Positions 8,028-16,362 are shown, numbered from the stretch's first letter. The stretch is 64,000 bases of DNA from CAIKLP01 sp965279595 (GCA_965279595.1 OZ257246.1:2294001-2358000), one strand, 5' to 3'. The notes: generated by a model not told the origin, from the sequence alone. Numbers and translations: made by a program.

Positions 8028-9909
8028 AAAATTCCTATTTCTACTTTTGGCAATTACCATCGTAGTTGCTTTAGAAGTTTTATCCATTCTGGGCTTACAC
8101 ATACCAATGCCCTATGCTCCATTTGTTTTTGCTACTTTCATTCTAGGCATTGGCTACAATGTTTTGTGGAACGGAGTAAAAGCAATCTTCAAACTCAAGT
8201 TCAGCAGTATCAATTTACTAATGACAATTGCTGTTCTCGGAGCATTTTATTTACGCGAATATCCAGAAGCAGCAGTTGTTATTGTACTATATGTCTTAGG
8301 CGAACGCTTAGAAGATATTGGGATAGAAAATTCAAAATCTGCATTAGATGAATTGGTAAGCAAGGCACCAAAAACAGCTTTTGTTAAAGAACTAAATGAA
8401 TTTGTTACTATTGATAAAATTGCAGTCGGTACTATAATTCAAGTGAAAGCAGGTGAAATGATACCGCTTGACGGAAAAATAATTTTAGGAGAAACTACCG
8501 TTGACGAGGCTGCTATTACGGGCGAACCCATACCCAAAGACAAACACATAGGCGATAATTTATTTGCTGGAACATTGAACAAAAATGGTTTTATAGAAAT
8601 TGAAACAACAAAACTTTCTGTTGATACAACTTTTTCAAAAATCATTCGCCTGACCTTTGAAGCACAGGGCAATAAGAGCGAAACACAAAAATTTATTCAG
8701 AAATTTTCAAAGTATTACACACCTATCATTATTGCAATGGCAATTTTGGTTTTCGTAATTCCAGTTTTTGTTTTGCATTTAGATTTGAACCATTGGTTAC
8801 AACAAGCCATTACACTTTTAGTAATTGCTTGTCCTTGTGCATTAGTCATATCAACACCAGTAGCCATTTATGCAGCGATCGGAAACGCATCAGCAAAAGG
8901 TGCATTGGTAAAAGGTGGAAAATACATCGAAGCACTTGCATCTATAAAGGCAATTGCGTTAGACAAAACACGCACTATCACTTTCGGAAATCCAATAGTT
9001 TCAGATGTGTTTCCGTTAAACAGTACAAGCCGAGAAGAACTATTGGCTTGCACCGCAGGAGCAGAAATTTTCAGCGAACACCCATTGGCACAAGCCATAG
9101 TTAATGCTAGCATAAAGGAAGGATTTGAACCACACAAAACTGAAGGTTTCAAAAGCATTATGGGCAAAGGGGCGATAGCAAAATGTTTGGTCTGTGAAGA
9201 TGAAACTATTTATGTTGGCAAGTTGGAATTTATAAAAGAACATCAGCACACCGATATCGAAGCTGAAAAAATTGTAGAGCAACTTTCAGCACAAGGTAAA
9301 ACAAGTGTAGTCATAAGTTTTGGTGATGGTGTAGCAGGTGTAATAGGTTTAATGGATGAAATAAAACCCGACAGTTTAGTAGCATTAAAAGAAATAGAAG
9401 CAATGAATATAGAACCTGTTATGCTCACAGGGGATAGTGAAAAAGCAGCAAACTATGTAGCCGAGCAAGTTGGCATTAAAAAAATATTCGGCAATATGTT
9501 ACCCGAAAACAAAGCCGAAAAAATAAAAGAACTTTTGCAGCAATATAAATATGTAGCAATGGTAGGCGATGGCATAAACGATGCACCAGCATTGGCACAA
9601 AGCACAGTAGGTATAGCAATGGGAGCAGCAGGCAGCGACACCGCTATCGAAACTGCAAATATTGCATTGATGAACGACAAACTTTCACTCATACCTTTTC
9701 TTATTCGTTTGAGTAAAAAAACATTACGCAGAATAAAATTCAACACCATTGGAGCAATAGCCGTAAAATTGATATTCATAACCCTTGCATTTATCGGTTA
9801 CAGCAATTTAGTTTTCGCAATTGCTGCTGATGTAGGTGTGACATTAATCGTAATTTTGACAAGTTTGAATTTAATGAAATTCGAAGTTACAATTGCAAGT
9901 GCACAATAA
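8005..9909 (+). CDS. P1B-type heavy-metal ATPase (CadA/ZntA-like), no N-terminal metal domain
   Basis: This 634-residue ATPase has the P1B features: actuator TGE (AITGEPIPK), CPC at 276-278 in the metal-binding membrane helix, phosphorylated Asp320, SEHPLA with the P1B His-Pro pair, and GDGINDAPA. It would export Zn, Cd, Pb or Co from the cytoplasm to the periplasm, complementing the RND exporter that clears the periplasm. It begins directly at the membrane helices, so the usual Cys-containing N-terminal metal domain is absent. The phosphorylation motif reads DKTRTIT, with Arg323 where most P-type ATPases have Gly. The codon is CGC and the frame is intact, so this is not an obvious sequencing slip. 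Confidence 0.93.
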   Translation: MKLPFNDRKFLFLLLAITIVVALEVLSILGLHIPMPYAPFVFATFILGIGYNVLWNGVKAIFKLKFSSINLLMTIAVLGAFYLREYPEAAVVIVLYVLGERLEDIGIENSKSALDELVSKAPKTAFVKELNEFVTIDKIAVGTIIQVKAGEMIPLDGKIILGETTVDEAAITGEPIPKDKHIGDNLFAGTLNKNGFIEIETTKLSVDTTFSKIIRLTFEAQGNKSETQKFIQKFSKYYTPIIIAMAILVFVIPVFVLHLDLNHWLQQAITLLVIACPCALVISTPVAIYAAIGNASAKGALVKGGKYIEALASIKAIALDKTRTITFGNPIVSDVFPLNSTSREELLACTAGAEIFSEHPLAQAIVNASIKEGFEPHKTEGFKSIMGKGAIAKCLVCEDETIYVGKLEFIKEHQHTDIEAEKIVEQLSAQGKTSVVISFGDGVAGVIGLMDEIKPDSLVALKEIEAMNIEPVMLTGDSEKAANYVAEQVGIKKIFGNMLPENKAEKIKELLQQYKYVAMVGDGINDAPALAQSTVGIAMGAAGSDTAIETANIALMNDKLSLIPFLIRLSKKTLRRIKFNTIGAIAVKLIFITLAFIGYSNLVFAIAADVGVTLIVILTSLNLMKFEVTIASAQ

Positions 9910-10036
9910 ATTCAATAATCTTAATCAAGATATGCTCAGGCGAAACTCCTAAAATTGAATATTCAAAATCGATATTTAATTTAGGCGATTTCGAACCCGA
10001 ATAAAGTCCCAAACCCTCTCATTCGTTATAGTATGA

Positions 10037-10063
10037 AAAAGTGATATAATCTATATCACTTTT
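10037..10063. terminator. Terminator hairpin after the metal operon
   Basis: This is a perfect 12-base-pair stem, AAAAGTGATATA and TATATCACTTTT, around a 3-base loop. It has A and T runs on both flanks, so it can act in both directions. It ends the efflux operon and lies directly downstream (minus strand) of the second tRNA-Ser remnant. Confidence 0.8.
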
Positions 10064-10065
10064 CC

Positions 10066-10088
10066 TTTTCAGCGGAGAGCGGGGGATT
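10066..10088 (-). repeat. tRNA-Ser 3'-end remnant (second attachment-site copy)
   Basis: This segment matches 10476-10498, the 3' end of tRNA-Ser and its downstream bases, at 22 of 23 positions. The only difference is C at 10080 for T at 10490. It is followed on the minus strand by its own terminator hairpin (10037-10063), as is the intact tRNA. It fits an attachment-site scar from an integration event. Confidence 0.7.
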
Positions 10089-10158
10089 TGTTACGCTGTT
10101 CCCTTTTTGGGGAGGTTGCAAAACCAAATGCCGACGCTTCACTTTCAGTCATTTTTTG
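10089..10158 (+). repeat. Degenerate copy of the 119-bp repeat
   Basis: The blocks GTTCCC, GGGGAGGT, AAATGCCGACGCT and GTCATTTTTTG occur in the same order and spacing as in the array at 523-1240, with many substitutions. It abuts the second tRNA-Ser remnant. Confidence 0.6.
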
Positions 10159-10351
10159 ATTAAACATAATCCAAATTTGTATTTTATTTTAAATTCCTAA
10201 AACGAACCCTCGGAGATTTTTCCTTTATTGAACCCATACCTATTTCTACTGTATATTACAAAAAAAACTCCTCAAGTTGTTATTTGATAGACATATACAA
10301 AAAATCAAGAAAATAAAACGGTTGTACAAATCTGAATAAGACTGTGCAAAC
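10159..10351. other. Non-coding remainder of the island end
   Basis: No open frame is supported on either strand and no further hairpin is seen. It separates the repeat remnant from the palindromic block at 10352. Confidence 0.45.
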
Positions 10352-10405
10352 ACTGGTTACCCTTTTTGGGGTAATTTTAAAATGGGTAACCAGTAGGAAA
10401 CCCAA
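10352..10405. repeat. Right palindromic block of the island
   Basis: Two overlapping structures are seen. A perfect 11-base inverted repeat (ACTGGTTACCC at 10352-10362, GGGTAACCAGT at 10384-10394) has a 21-base spacer. The imperfect palindrome TGGGTAACC-AGTA-GGAAACCCA (10383-10404) is also present at 1357-1379. The arrangement suggests recombinase binding sites. Confidence 0.55.
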
Positions 10406-10447
10406 ACCTGTACATATTTACCCATTCTTGCACCCTTTTAACGCAAA

Positions 10448-10471
10448 AAAACCCAGCGTAGGCTGGGTTTT
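10448..10471 (-). terminator. Terminator of tRNA-Ser
   Basis: The stem is AAAACCCAGC and GCTGGGTTTT with a 4-base loop. On the minus strand it is followed by a run of seven T. It lies 11 bases beyond the tRNA 3' end. Confidence 0.85.
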
Positions 10472-10482
10472 TGATTTTTCAG

Positions 10483-10567
10483 CGGAGAGTGGGGGATTCG
10501 AACCCGCGGACCTTTAACAGTCAACAGTTTTCAAGACTGCCGCAATCGACCACTCTGCCAACTCTCC
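10483..10567 (-). tRNA. tRNA-Ser (anticodon UGA)
   Basis: The 85-base minus-strand tRNA has a 7-pair acceptor stem (GGAGAGT with ACTCTCC), discriminator G, a D arm, an anticodon stem GCAGT/ACTGT with loop CTTGAAA giving anticodon UGA, a long variable arm as expected for serine, and a T arm with GGTTCGAATCC. CCA is not encoded and would be added after transcription. It has a perfect promoter at 10572-10602 and a terminator at 10448-10471. Two partial copies of its 3' end lie at 10066 and 1282, which marks it as an integration target. Confidence 0.97.
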
Positions 10568-10571
10568 GCCG

Positions 10572-10602
10572 CAAAAGTACAAAAACAGCCCTTTCTACCA
10601 AA
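10572..10602 (-). promoter_or_regulatory. Perfect consensus promoter of tRNA-Ser
   Basis: On the minus strand TTTG (10599-10602), exactly 19 bases, then TACTTTTG (10572-10579). This is a full match to the Bacteroidota TTTG-N19-TAnnTTTG promoter. Transcription would start within about 4 bases of the mature tRNA 5' end. Confidence 0.85.
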
Positions 10603-10733
10603 CTTTTTTTTAAAAAACCCTTAAATTCCTAAGTATCAAAGACAATTGTTTCATTTTTGCCTCTATTATTGAATCAATTCAACATTAATTACTTTTTCTA
10701 ATTAGATTTAACCTAAATTATAAATTAAATAAA

Positions 10734-11198
10734 ATGAATACTGACTATACTTATTTAGTAACCCTTTTTACCCGTGAATTAAATAAAGTTAAAAATGAGT
10801 TGTCACTTTATCCTGATGAAAAGATGGTTTGGGAAACTGTACCAGGCATCAGCAATTCTGCCGGAAATTTGACATTGCATATAATAGGCAACCTAAAACA
10901 CTTTATTGGTGCAACTTTAGGACATAGTAACTATGTGCGACAAAGAGAAATGGAATTCAGTACGATATTTACAGAAAGAACAGAATTGTTAAAAGGAATT
11001 GATGAAACTATTGCTGTTATTTCTTCTACCATTCCACTTATAAATGAAGAAACTTGGCAAAGCATTTTTCCTCTAAAAATCAATGAGGAAGCTTATCCTA
11101 CAATTTTATTCATTCATCATTTACTCATTCACTTAGGGTATCACCAAGGACAAATTAATTATTTAAGAAGAACGCTCTCAAATAAAGATAAGATCTAA
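10734..11198 (+). CDS. DinB-family (DUF1572-like) putative metal-dependent protein
   Basis: This 154-residue protein has the four-helix DinB layout. The first helix is MNTDYTYLVTLFTRELNKV. His residues sit where the family places its metal ligands: LTLHIIGNLKHF near residue 50 and HLGYHQGQINYLRR near 130-143. DinB-type proteins include bacillithiol- and mycothiol-dependent transferases as well as many of unknown activity. A bacillithiol deacetylase is encoded in this same window, so a thiol-transferase role is possible but unproven. It stands alone, just outside the tRNA-Ser island, and starts at ATG. Confidence 0.8.
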   Translation: MNTDYTYLVTLFTRELNKVKNELSLYPDEKMVWETVPGISNSAGNLTLHIIGNLKHFIGATLGHSNYVRQREMEFSTIFTERTELLKGIDETIAVISSTIPLINEETWQSIFPLKINEEAYPTILFIHHLLIHLGYHQGQINYLRRTLSNKDKI

Positions 11199-11315
11199 TT
11201 GTAGTGAATTAAGGATTGAAAATCGAGTTGAAATTTAGCAGGAATGTTTCATTAATTTATAATTATTTTAATTGACATTCAAAATATAAAATTCAAAATT
11301 ACTTTTTACTAATAA

Positions 11316-11831
11316 CTAGTCATGCAAAAACAACGCCTTCAATTCAGTGGCATCATCTGCGTGCATTTTACCTGCTAATACTAAACGCAATTGCCTACGG
11401 CGTAAAGCTCCATCGTATAATTTTTTCTCTTCTTCATTTTCAGTTTGAACTGTTGGTACAGGAATAGGTCTACCAGTTTGATCAACTGCCACAAAAGTAT
11501 AATAAGCTTCGTTGCTTTTGATCTTAGTTCCTGATGGAATATTTTCTGCCCAAACATCTAATTTAATTTCCATTGAAGAATTAAACGAACGAGTTATTTT
11601 TGCATATATAGTTACAACATCACCTAATTTAATAGGAGCCTTGAATGATACATTATCAACTGAAGCAGTAACCACAATTCTATTACTATGCTTTTGTGCA
11701 GCCATTGCAGCAGCTATATCCATGAGGTGCAATAATCTACCTCCCATTAAATTGTTTAAAGTATTGGTATCGTTGGGTAAGACCAACTCATTCATGATTG
11801 TTAGTGTTGCTGATGCAGGTTTTGATTTCAT
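11316..11831 (-). CDS. Hotdog-fold acyl-CoA thioesterase
   Basis: The 171-residue protein matches the YciA/BACH type of acyl-CoA thioesterase. It has MNELVLPNDTNTLNNLMGG with the conserved Asn-x-x-Gly-Gly region and the catalytic Asp near the following helix (LLHLMDIAAAMAAQKHS). It then has VTASVDNVSFKAPIKLGDVV, and a C-terminal charged helix. It hydrolyses fatty acyl-CoA to free acid and CoA in the cytoplasm, which recycles CoA or adjusts lipid composition. Chain-length preference cannot be read from sequence. It is transcribed divergently from the patatin gene across about 115 bases. A 144-codon frame on the opposite strand is a shadow. Confidence 0.88.
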   Translation of the reverse strand: MKSKPASATLTIMNELVLPNDTNTLNNLMGGRLLHLMDIAAAMAAQKHSNRIVVTASVDNVSFKAPIKLGDVVTIYAKITRSFNSSMEIKLDVWAENIPSGTKIKSNEAYYTFVAVDQTGRPIPVPTVQTENEEEKKLYDGALRRRQLRLVLAGKMHADDATELKALFLHD

Positions 11832-11946
11832 TTTCTTATATTTACTTTGTATCCAGATTCAAAAAATTGGATACTTATATATTGCAAATATACAATTCCA
11901 TTTTTGTACCCCAATGCTTGAAAATAACGTTGTATTATTTATTTAA

Positions 11947-14235
11947 ATGAAGAAAATTAGTTTAATTATATTCCTGTGTTTAATTAATCAATATATATTT
12001 GCTCAAAGAGTTGGTTTAGTTTTAAGTGGTGGTGGGGCTAAAGGTTTAGCACATATAGGTGTTTTAAAGGCATTAGAAGAAAACAATATTCCAGTCGATT
12101 ACATCACAGGTACCTCAATGGGTGGTCTTGTTGGTGGTATGTATGCAGCTGGTTATTCACCCTCAGAAATTGAATACATAGCAGAAAGTGCTGATTTTCA
12201 AAGTTGGGTTTCTGGAAATTTTATCACTAACTACCAATACTATTATCAAAAAAAATCAGAGAATGCAAGTATTGTAGGCGTTGGCTTAGGTATTGATTCT
12301 GTTTTTCAAGCTCGAGTAAGATCCAATTTAATTAATGATATTCCGTTAAATTTTGCATTATTAGAATTAGTTGCACAAGCCAGTGTAAATAGTGGTTTTA
12401 ATTTTGATAGTTTGTTTGTCCCATTTAGATGTATGATTGCAGATGTATTTTCTCAAGAATCAATCGCATTAAAAAATGGAAGTCTAAGTGAAGCATTGCG
12501 TGCAACTATGACTGTTCCTTATGTTTACAGACCCATAAAAGTAAATAATAGATATGTTTTTGATGGAGGATTATACAATAATTTTCCTGCCGATATCATG
12601 GTAAATGAATTTAAACCTGATATATTAATTGGTGTAAATGTATCATCCAAAACTTTCAAAAATTATCCATTTGCAAATGATGAGGATTTAGTAAGTCGAT
12701 TATTTAATTATTTAATTTTATCAAAATCGGATAGTAATTTAATACCTAAGAATGGTATTTATATTCAACCTGAGTTAGGAGAAATTTCTGCAGTTGATTT
12801 TAAGAGTGTAACTGAATTAATTAAATTAGGTTATGATGCAACTTTAACAATGATTCCTGCTATCAAAGCTAAAATAGAAAGAGAAGTCACTCCGCAAGAA
12901 AAAAATATTATTCGTAATAAATTTCAGAATAAAAAAAGCCTAGTTAGATTTAATGCATTAAGGTTTAATGGAATTAATAATAGACAAAAGGTTTATTTAA
13001 GAAACGTCATTAAACAGAACAACAAAAATTTAAGTTTAACAGATATAAAAAGTGGTTATTATAGACTGGTTTCTGATAATAATTTCAGGACTGTTTATCC
13101 TAAAATTGTTCGTGCTTCAACAAATATTTATGACTTTGAATTAGATGTTAGACCTGAAAGGAATATTAGAGCAGAAATTGGGGGGAACATAAGCTCAAGA
13201 CCACTGAACTCAGTGTATTTGGGACTTCAATATAATTATTTAAATGTTTATTCATTAACTGCATCTACGGATGTTTATTTAGGTAGATTTTATGAATCAG
13301 GCCGGCTAAATACAAGAATTGATTTACCAACATCAAAACCAATTTATTTAGATGTTGATTTCATTTATAATCATTGGGATTATTTTAAAGGAAGTGAATT
13401 ATATATTGAAAATCCGATTCTAACTTATGTAGACCAAGTTGATAGAACATTAATGTTTTCAATTGGTACACCATTAGCCAGAAATGGGAAATTAATGGCA
13501 AAAATAGGTGGGTTTAATGCTCGTGATTTATTTAGCCAAACTAATATTTATACAGAAGGAGACACGCTAGATCGTTCGGTTTATAATTCCTATAAGTATG
13601 CTATTGAATTTGAACAAAACACATTAAATGCTAAGCAATTCGCCATAGCTGGAAAGCGCACTCGCATTGGGTTTAATTATTTCTCAGGCACTGAAAAATA
13701 CATTCCTGGATCTGAATCTGGTTTGTTAATTCATCGATATAATAGAAGTTTTTGGAAGGTAATTATAGAACATGAAAAGTATTATAAAACCGCAGCAAGG
13801 TATAGAATTTCATGGACCTTTAATGCAGTTGCATCTAATCAACCAACGTTTAGTTCTTATCGCTCCACTATATTAATGGCTCCAAATTTTAATCCTATTA
13901 TTGATTCAAGAACAATTTTATTAGAGAATTATAGAGCTTTTAATTTTGCTGCAATAGGTTTGAGAAATATATTTTTAATCAATAAAAATTTACAATGGCG
14001 TTTAGAGGCCTATGTATTTCAACCTTATCAGAAAATTAGTAATTCAGTTTCTCAAAAAGCAGAGTTGTCAAAAGTATTGCAAAACCAATATTTAGCTGCC
14101 ACTACTGCTTTAGTATATAAGAGCCCTGTTGGTCCATTAAGCTTTAATATGAGTTATTATGATGATCAAAAGAAGCAAATTTATTTCTTATTTAATATGG
14201 GATATTTGCTCTATCAACATAGACCCTTGGATTAA
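11947..14235 (+). CDS. Patatin-like phospholipase with C-terminal outer-membrane barrel (PlpD/type Vd-like)
   Basis: This 762-residue protein has a signal peptide (ending near IFAQ, residues 17-20), then a patatin domain with oxyanion loop SGGGAKG at 27-33, nucleophile Ser57 in GTSMGG and catalytic Asp206 in DGG. A POTRA-like region (about 330-390) is followed by a beta-strand-rich C-terminal half with many aromatic positions and a final strand ending in YLLYQHRPLD. The family couples a lipid acyl-hydrolase to an Omp85-type barrel that carries or anchors it at the outer membrane. The substrate is probably phospholipid. The catalytic dyad and barrel are inferred from motifs. Its last 4 bases overlap the convergent gene. 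Confidence 0.9.
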   Translation: MKKISLIIFLCLINQYIFAQRVGLVLSGGGAKGLAHIGVLKALEENNIPVDYITGTSMGGLVGGMYAAGYSPSEIEYIAESADFQSWVSGNFITNYQYYYQKKSENASIVGVGLGIDSVFQARVRSNLINDIPLNFALLELVAQASVNSGFNFDSLFVPFRCMIADVFSQESIALKNGSLSEALRATMTVPYVYRPIKVNNRYVFDGGLYNNFPADIMVNEFKPDILIGVNVSSKTFKNYPFANDEDLVSRLFNYLILSKSDSNLIPKNGIYIQPELGEISAVDFKSVTELIKLGYDATLTMIPAIKAKIEREVTPQEKNIIRNKFQNKKSLVRFNALRFNGINNRQKVYLRNVIKQNNKNLSLTDIKSGYYRLVSDNNFRTVYPKIVRASTNIYDFELDVRPERNIRAEIGGNISSRPLNSVYLGLQYNYLNVYSLTASTDVYLGRFYESGRLNTRIDLPTSKPIYLDVDFIYNHWDYFKGSELYIENPILTYVDQVDRTLMFSIGTPLARNGKLMAKIGGFNARDLFSQTNIYTEGDTLDRSVYNSYKYAIEFEQNTLNAKQFAIAGKRTRIGFNYFSGTEKYIPGSESGLLIHRYNRSFWKVIIEHEKYYKTAARYRISWTFNAVASNQPTFSSYRSTILMAPNFNPIIDSRTILLENYRAFNFAAIGLRNIFLINKNLQWRLEAYVFQPYQKISNSVSQKAELSKVLQNQYLAATTALVYKSPVGPLSFNMSYYDDQKKQIYFLFNMGYLLYQHRPLD

Positions 14236-14528
14236 TCTAATTGACTAACAACTGTTAAACTAGTGGCCTCTGCCTTTTCTGAAAATAAGACTTTTGTTTT
14301 TGCCCACACATTTCTAAAAAGAGTTGAATTTCTATAATGGTTTAAACATTCTTCATTTTTCCAAATACTGTACGTATAAAATACGTTAGAAATATGCTCG
14401 TTTTTCCATAATTCTAAATGTGTGCAGCCTTCATAATTTCTAATTAATATTTTCGACTCATCAAAAATTTTAACAAAGTTTTCTGTTTGATCAGTACGAA
14501 AAGTCATTTTAACTATTCTTGTTATCAT
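14232..14528 (-). CDS. ABM-domain (antibiotic biosynthesis monooxygenase-like) protein
   Basis: The 98-residue protein fits the ferredoxin-like ABM fold. The start MITRIVKMTFR is followed by a helix, FVKIFDESKILIRNYEGC, then THLELWKNEH, FYTYSIWKNEECLNHYRNS and a closing strand. Related small proteins include quinol monooxygenases and haem-degrading enzymes. Specific haem or quinol residues cannot be confirmed here. Its start overlaps the stop of the upstream SAM hydrolase gene by 4 bases, indicating an operon with translational coupling. It ends inside the last codons of the convergent patatin gene. Confidence 0.8.
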   Translation of the reverse strand: MITRIVKMTFRTDQTENFVKIFDESKILIRNYEGCTHLELWKNEHISNVFYTYSIWKNEECLNHYRNSTLFRNVWAKTKVLFSEKAEATSLTVVSQLD

Positions 14529-15304
14529 TTAAATTGAATTAATATTTTTTCATTGATTCCAAGTCCAAGTAAACTACTTGCTTTTCCTTTGTTTATAGCT
14601 ATTTCAAGGTGTCCAGTGATACCAAATAAACATAGTTTTTCACCTTCAATGACATCTGAATATTGTAAACTAATTTTTGAAACAGTTTCATTTCCTTTAA
14701 AAAGAATTTGGAAGTTTCTACCTTTAGCAACACTTTCAAAAATATCTCGAGTAATGTTTGAGATTGCATTTTGAAATGAATCTACATAAATTACACTTCC
14801 ACGTATTGCATCTTTTTCAATCATTGGTTGAATGATTGTTTTATAATTTAGGTTACTAATTTTCCTTCCAATTAATTCCATGGTACCACCTTTTGCTAAG
14901 TGAACTGCAGATTTAACAAGGATGTCTTTTATCGGAAAATGAACATAATCATCTTGAATACGCAAATTTATTTTAACGATTTTTTCGATTTGTTCAGGAG
15001 GTAAAAACAAAGTAAATAATCCGTTATCAGGTCCAATAAAAAAATGACCATTTGCTTTTACAGCAACAAAACGTGCATCACTTTGGTAAGAATTATCAAC
15101 ACTTACTAAATGTACAGTGCCAATTGGAAAATGGAAATAGGAGTTTTCTAGAATAAATGCCGCTTGGGTTATATGATAGGAGGGTATTTGATGTGTGATA
15201 TCAACGATGGTTGCGTCGGGTAAACTACTTAGTATAGAACCCTTTACAGCAGCTAAGTAAAAGTCTTTGATGCCTAGGTCAGTAGTTAGGGTAATTATCG
15301 ACAT
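14525..15304 (-). CDS. SAM hydroxide adenosyltransferase (DUF62 family)
   Basis: This 259-residue protein belongs to the S-adenosyl-L-methionine hydrolase/halogenase superfamily. The N-terminal signature is ITLTTDLGIKDFYLAAVKG, and later IVDITHQIP, FIGPDNGLF and a C-terminal domain with FQNAISNITRD are typical. Members with the Asp-Arg-His arrangement split SAM to adenosine and methionine using water; the Asp and Arg are visible in VDNSYQSDAR, and a candidate His lies in SAVHLAKGG. The usual VDPGVGT motif is therefore diverged here. A fluorinase or chlorinase is unlikely. It is divergent from phoH and coupled to the ABM gene. Confidence 0.88.
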   Translation of the reverse strand: MSIITLTTDLGIKDFYLAAVKGSILSSLPDATIVDITHQIPSYHITQAAFILENSYFHFPIGTVHLVSVDNSYQSDARFVAVKANGHFFIGPDNGLFTLFLPPEQIEKIVKINLRIQDDYVHFPIKDILVKSAVHLAKGGTMELIGRKISNLNYKTIIQPMIEKDAIRGSVIYVDSFQNAISNITRDIFESVAKGRNFQILFKGNETVSKISLQYSDVIEGEKLCLFGITGHLEIAINKGKASSLLGLGINEKILIQFK

Positions 15305-15393
15305 TTATTGATATCTATTTAATATGATTTGTCCCAAAATTAATTATTTTAGCAAGAAAGCATTTAGAAAACGAAATTAAAAAAAATAAGCAC

Positions 15394-16362
15394 TTGAACG
15401 AACTACTTATACCACTTGAAGGAATTAATCCCGTTGAATTTTGGGGAATTGATGGTGAAAATTTGGCTGCCTTGAAAAAAGCCTTTCCAAAATTACGAAT
15501 TGTAACAAGAGGTGAAGAATTGAAAGCCATCGGTGATGATGAAATGTTACAATCTTTTCAAAAGAAAATTAGTATCATAGTTGATCATTTTGAAAAATTT
15601 CATTCACTAGTGGAAGCTGATATTAGAACAATTGTAGGTAAATCAGCTACTGATACTTCAGAAGAAAAAACACATGTACATATATCACCTGCTGGAAGTG
15701 ATACTGAACCATTAGTATTCGGTCCGAATGGAATTGTTGTTAAAGCAAGAACTGCAAACCAAAAAAGGATGGTTACTAGTGCATTAACTAATGACATTCT
15801 ATTTGCCATTGGACCTGCAGGAACAGGTAAAACATATACTGCAGTAGCTTTAGCTGTTAAAGCTCTTAAAAACAAAGAAGTAAAGAGAATTATCCTTACA
15901 AGACCTGCTGTTGAAGCCGGTGAAAATTTAGGTTTTTTACCAGGCGACTTAAAAGAAAAAATAGATCCGTATTTGCGTCCTTTATATGATGCCTTGGATG
16001 ATATGATTCCTGCTGATAAATTAAAGTTATACTTAGAAAATAGAACAATTGAAATTGCTCCATTAGCATTCATGAGAGGTAGAACTTTAGACAATGCATT
16101 TGTTATTTTAGATGAAGGTCAAAATGCAACAGATATGCAATTGAAAATGTTTTTAACTAGGATGGGACCTACAGCTAAGTTTATTGTTACTGGTGATGTA
16201 ACGCAAATTGACCTACCCAAAAAATCAATGTCAGGATTATTCAATGCATTGAATATTTTGAAAGAAATTAACGGTATTGATATAATTTATCTTAATGGTG
16301 ATGATGTGGTTCGCCATAAATTAGTGAAAAAGATTTTAGAAGCCTATGGAGATATTCAATAA
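15394..16362 (+). CDS. PhoH-like ATPase
   Basis: This is a 322-residue cytoplasmic protein. A short N-terminal domain (LLIPLEGINPVEFWG) precedes the PhoH ATPase, with Walker A GPAGTGKT at 140-147 and Walker B FVILDE with Asp240-Glu241. It also has LTRPAVEAGE and a sensor-like VTGDVTQIDLP. The family is linked to RNA metabolism and ribosome maturation in bacteria, often beside ybeY, which is not seen here. The start is TTG at 15394; no better upstream ATG is present. It precedes purC by 87 bases. Confidence 0.93.
   Translation: MNELLIPLEGINPVEFWGIDGENLAALKKAFPKLRIVTRGEELKAIGDDEMLQSFQKKISIIVDHFEKFHSLVEADIRTIVGKSATDTSEEKTHVHISPAGSDTEPLVFGPNGIVVKARTANQKRMVTSALTNDILFAIGPAGTGKTYTAVALAVKALKNKEVKRIILTRPAVEAGENLGFLPGDLKEKIDPYLRPLYDALDDMIPADKLKLYLENRTIEIAPLAFMRGRTLDNAFVILDEGQNATDMQLKMFLTRMGPTAKFIVTGDVTQIDLPKKSMSGLFNALNILKEINGIDIIYLNGDDVVRHKLVKKILEAYGDIQ

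Larger units (their letters stand above)
1282..10482. mobile_element. Putative genomic island at tRNA-Ser carrying metal efflux genes
   Basis: The segment lies directly off the 3' end of tRNA-Ser(UGA), the usual side for tyrosine-recombinase integration. It is bounded by a 13-base copy of the tRNA 3' end (1282-1294) and the tRNA itself, with a further 23-base copy at 10066-10088. A 23-bp imperfect palindrome occurs near both ends (1357-1379 and 10383-10405). Hand counts of a few 60-base lines gave about 32-42% G+C inside and 18-27% in core genes outside, which suggests different base composition. No integrase, relaxase or transposase is seen, so this is a decayed or trans-mobilised element, or the end of a larger one. 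The boundaries are inferred. Confidence 0.5.

Noticed and set aside
9951..10010. A T-arm-like GATTTCGAACCCG as another tRNA remnant
   Set aside because: Only about 12 bases resemble a T arm, and no acceptor or anticodon sequence accompanies it.
10066..10088. A second tRNA gene
   Set aside because: Only the 3' end of tRNA-Ser is present; there is no D or anticodon arm, so it is a remnant. The same holds for 1282-1294.
11512..11946. A 144-codon plus-strand frame ending at the patatin start
   Set aside because: It lies mainly opposite the thioesterase gene, whose motifs are clear; the frame shows no domain.
14525..15304. A fluorinase or chlorinase
   Set aside because: The sequence fits the general SAM hydrolase group; halogenase-specific residues were not seen, and no halogenated-metabolite genes lie nearby.
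15600..16094. A 164-codon frame opposite phoH
   Set aside because: It is a shadow of the PhoH coding sequence, with no similarity to a known family, and the plus-strand gene has intact Walker motifs.
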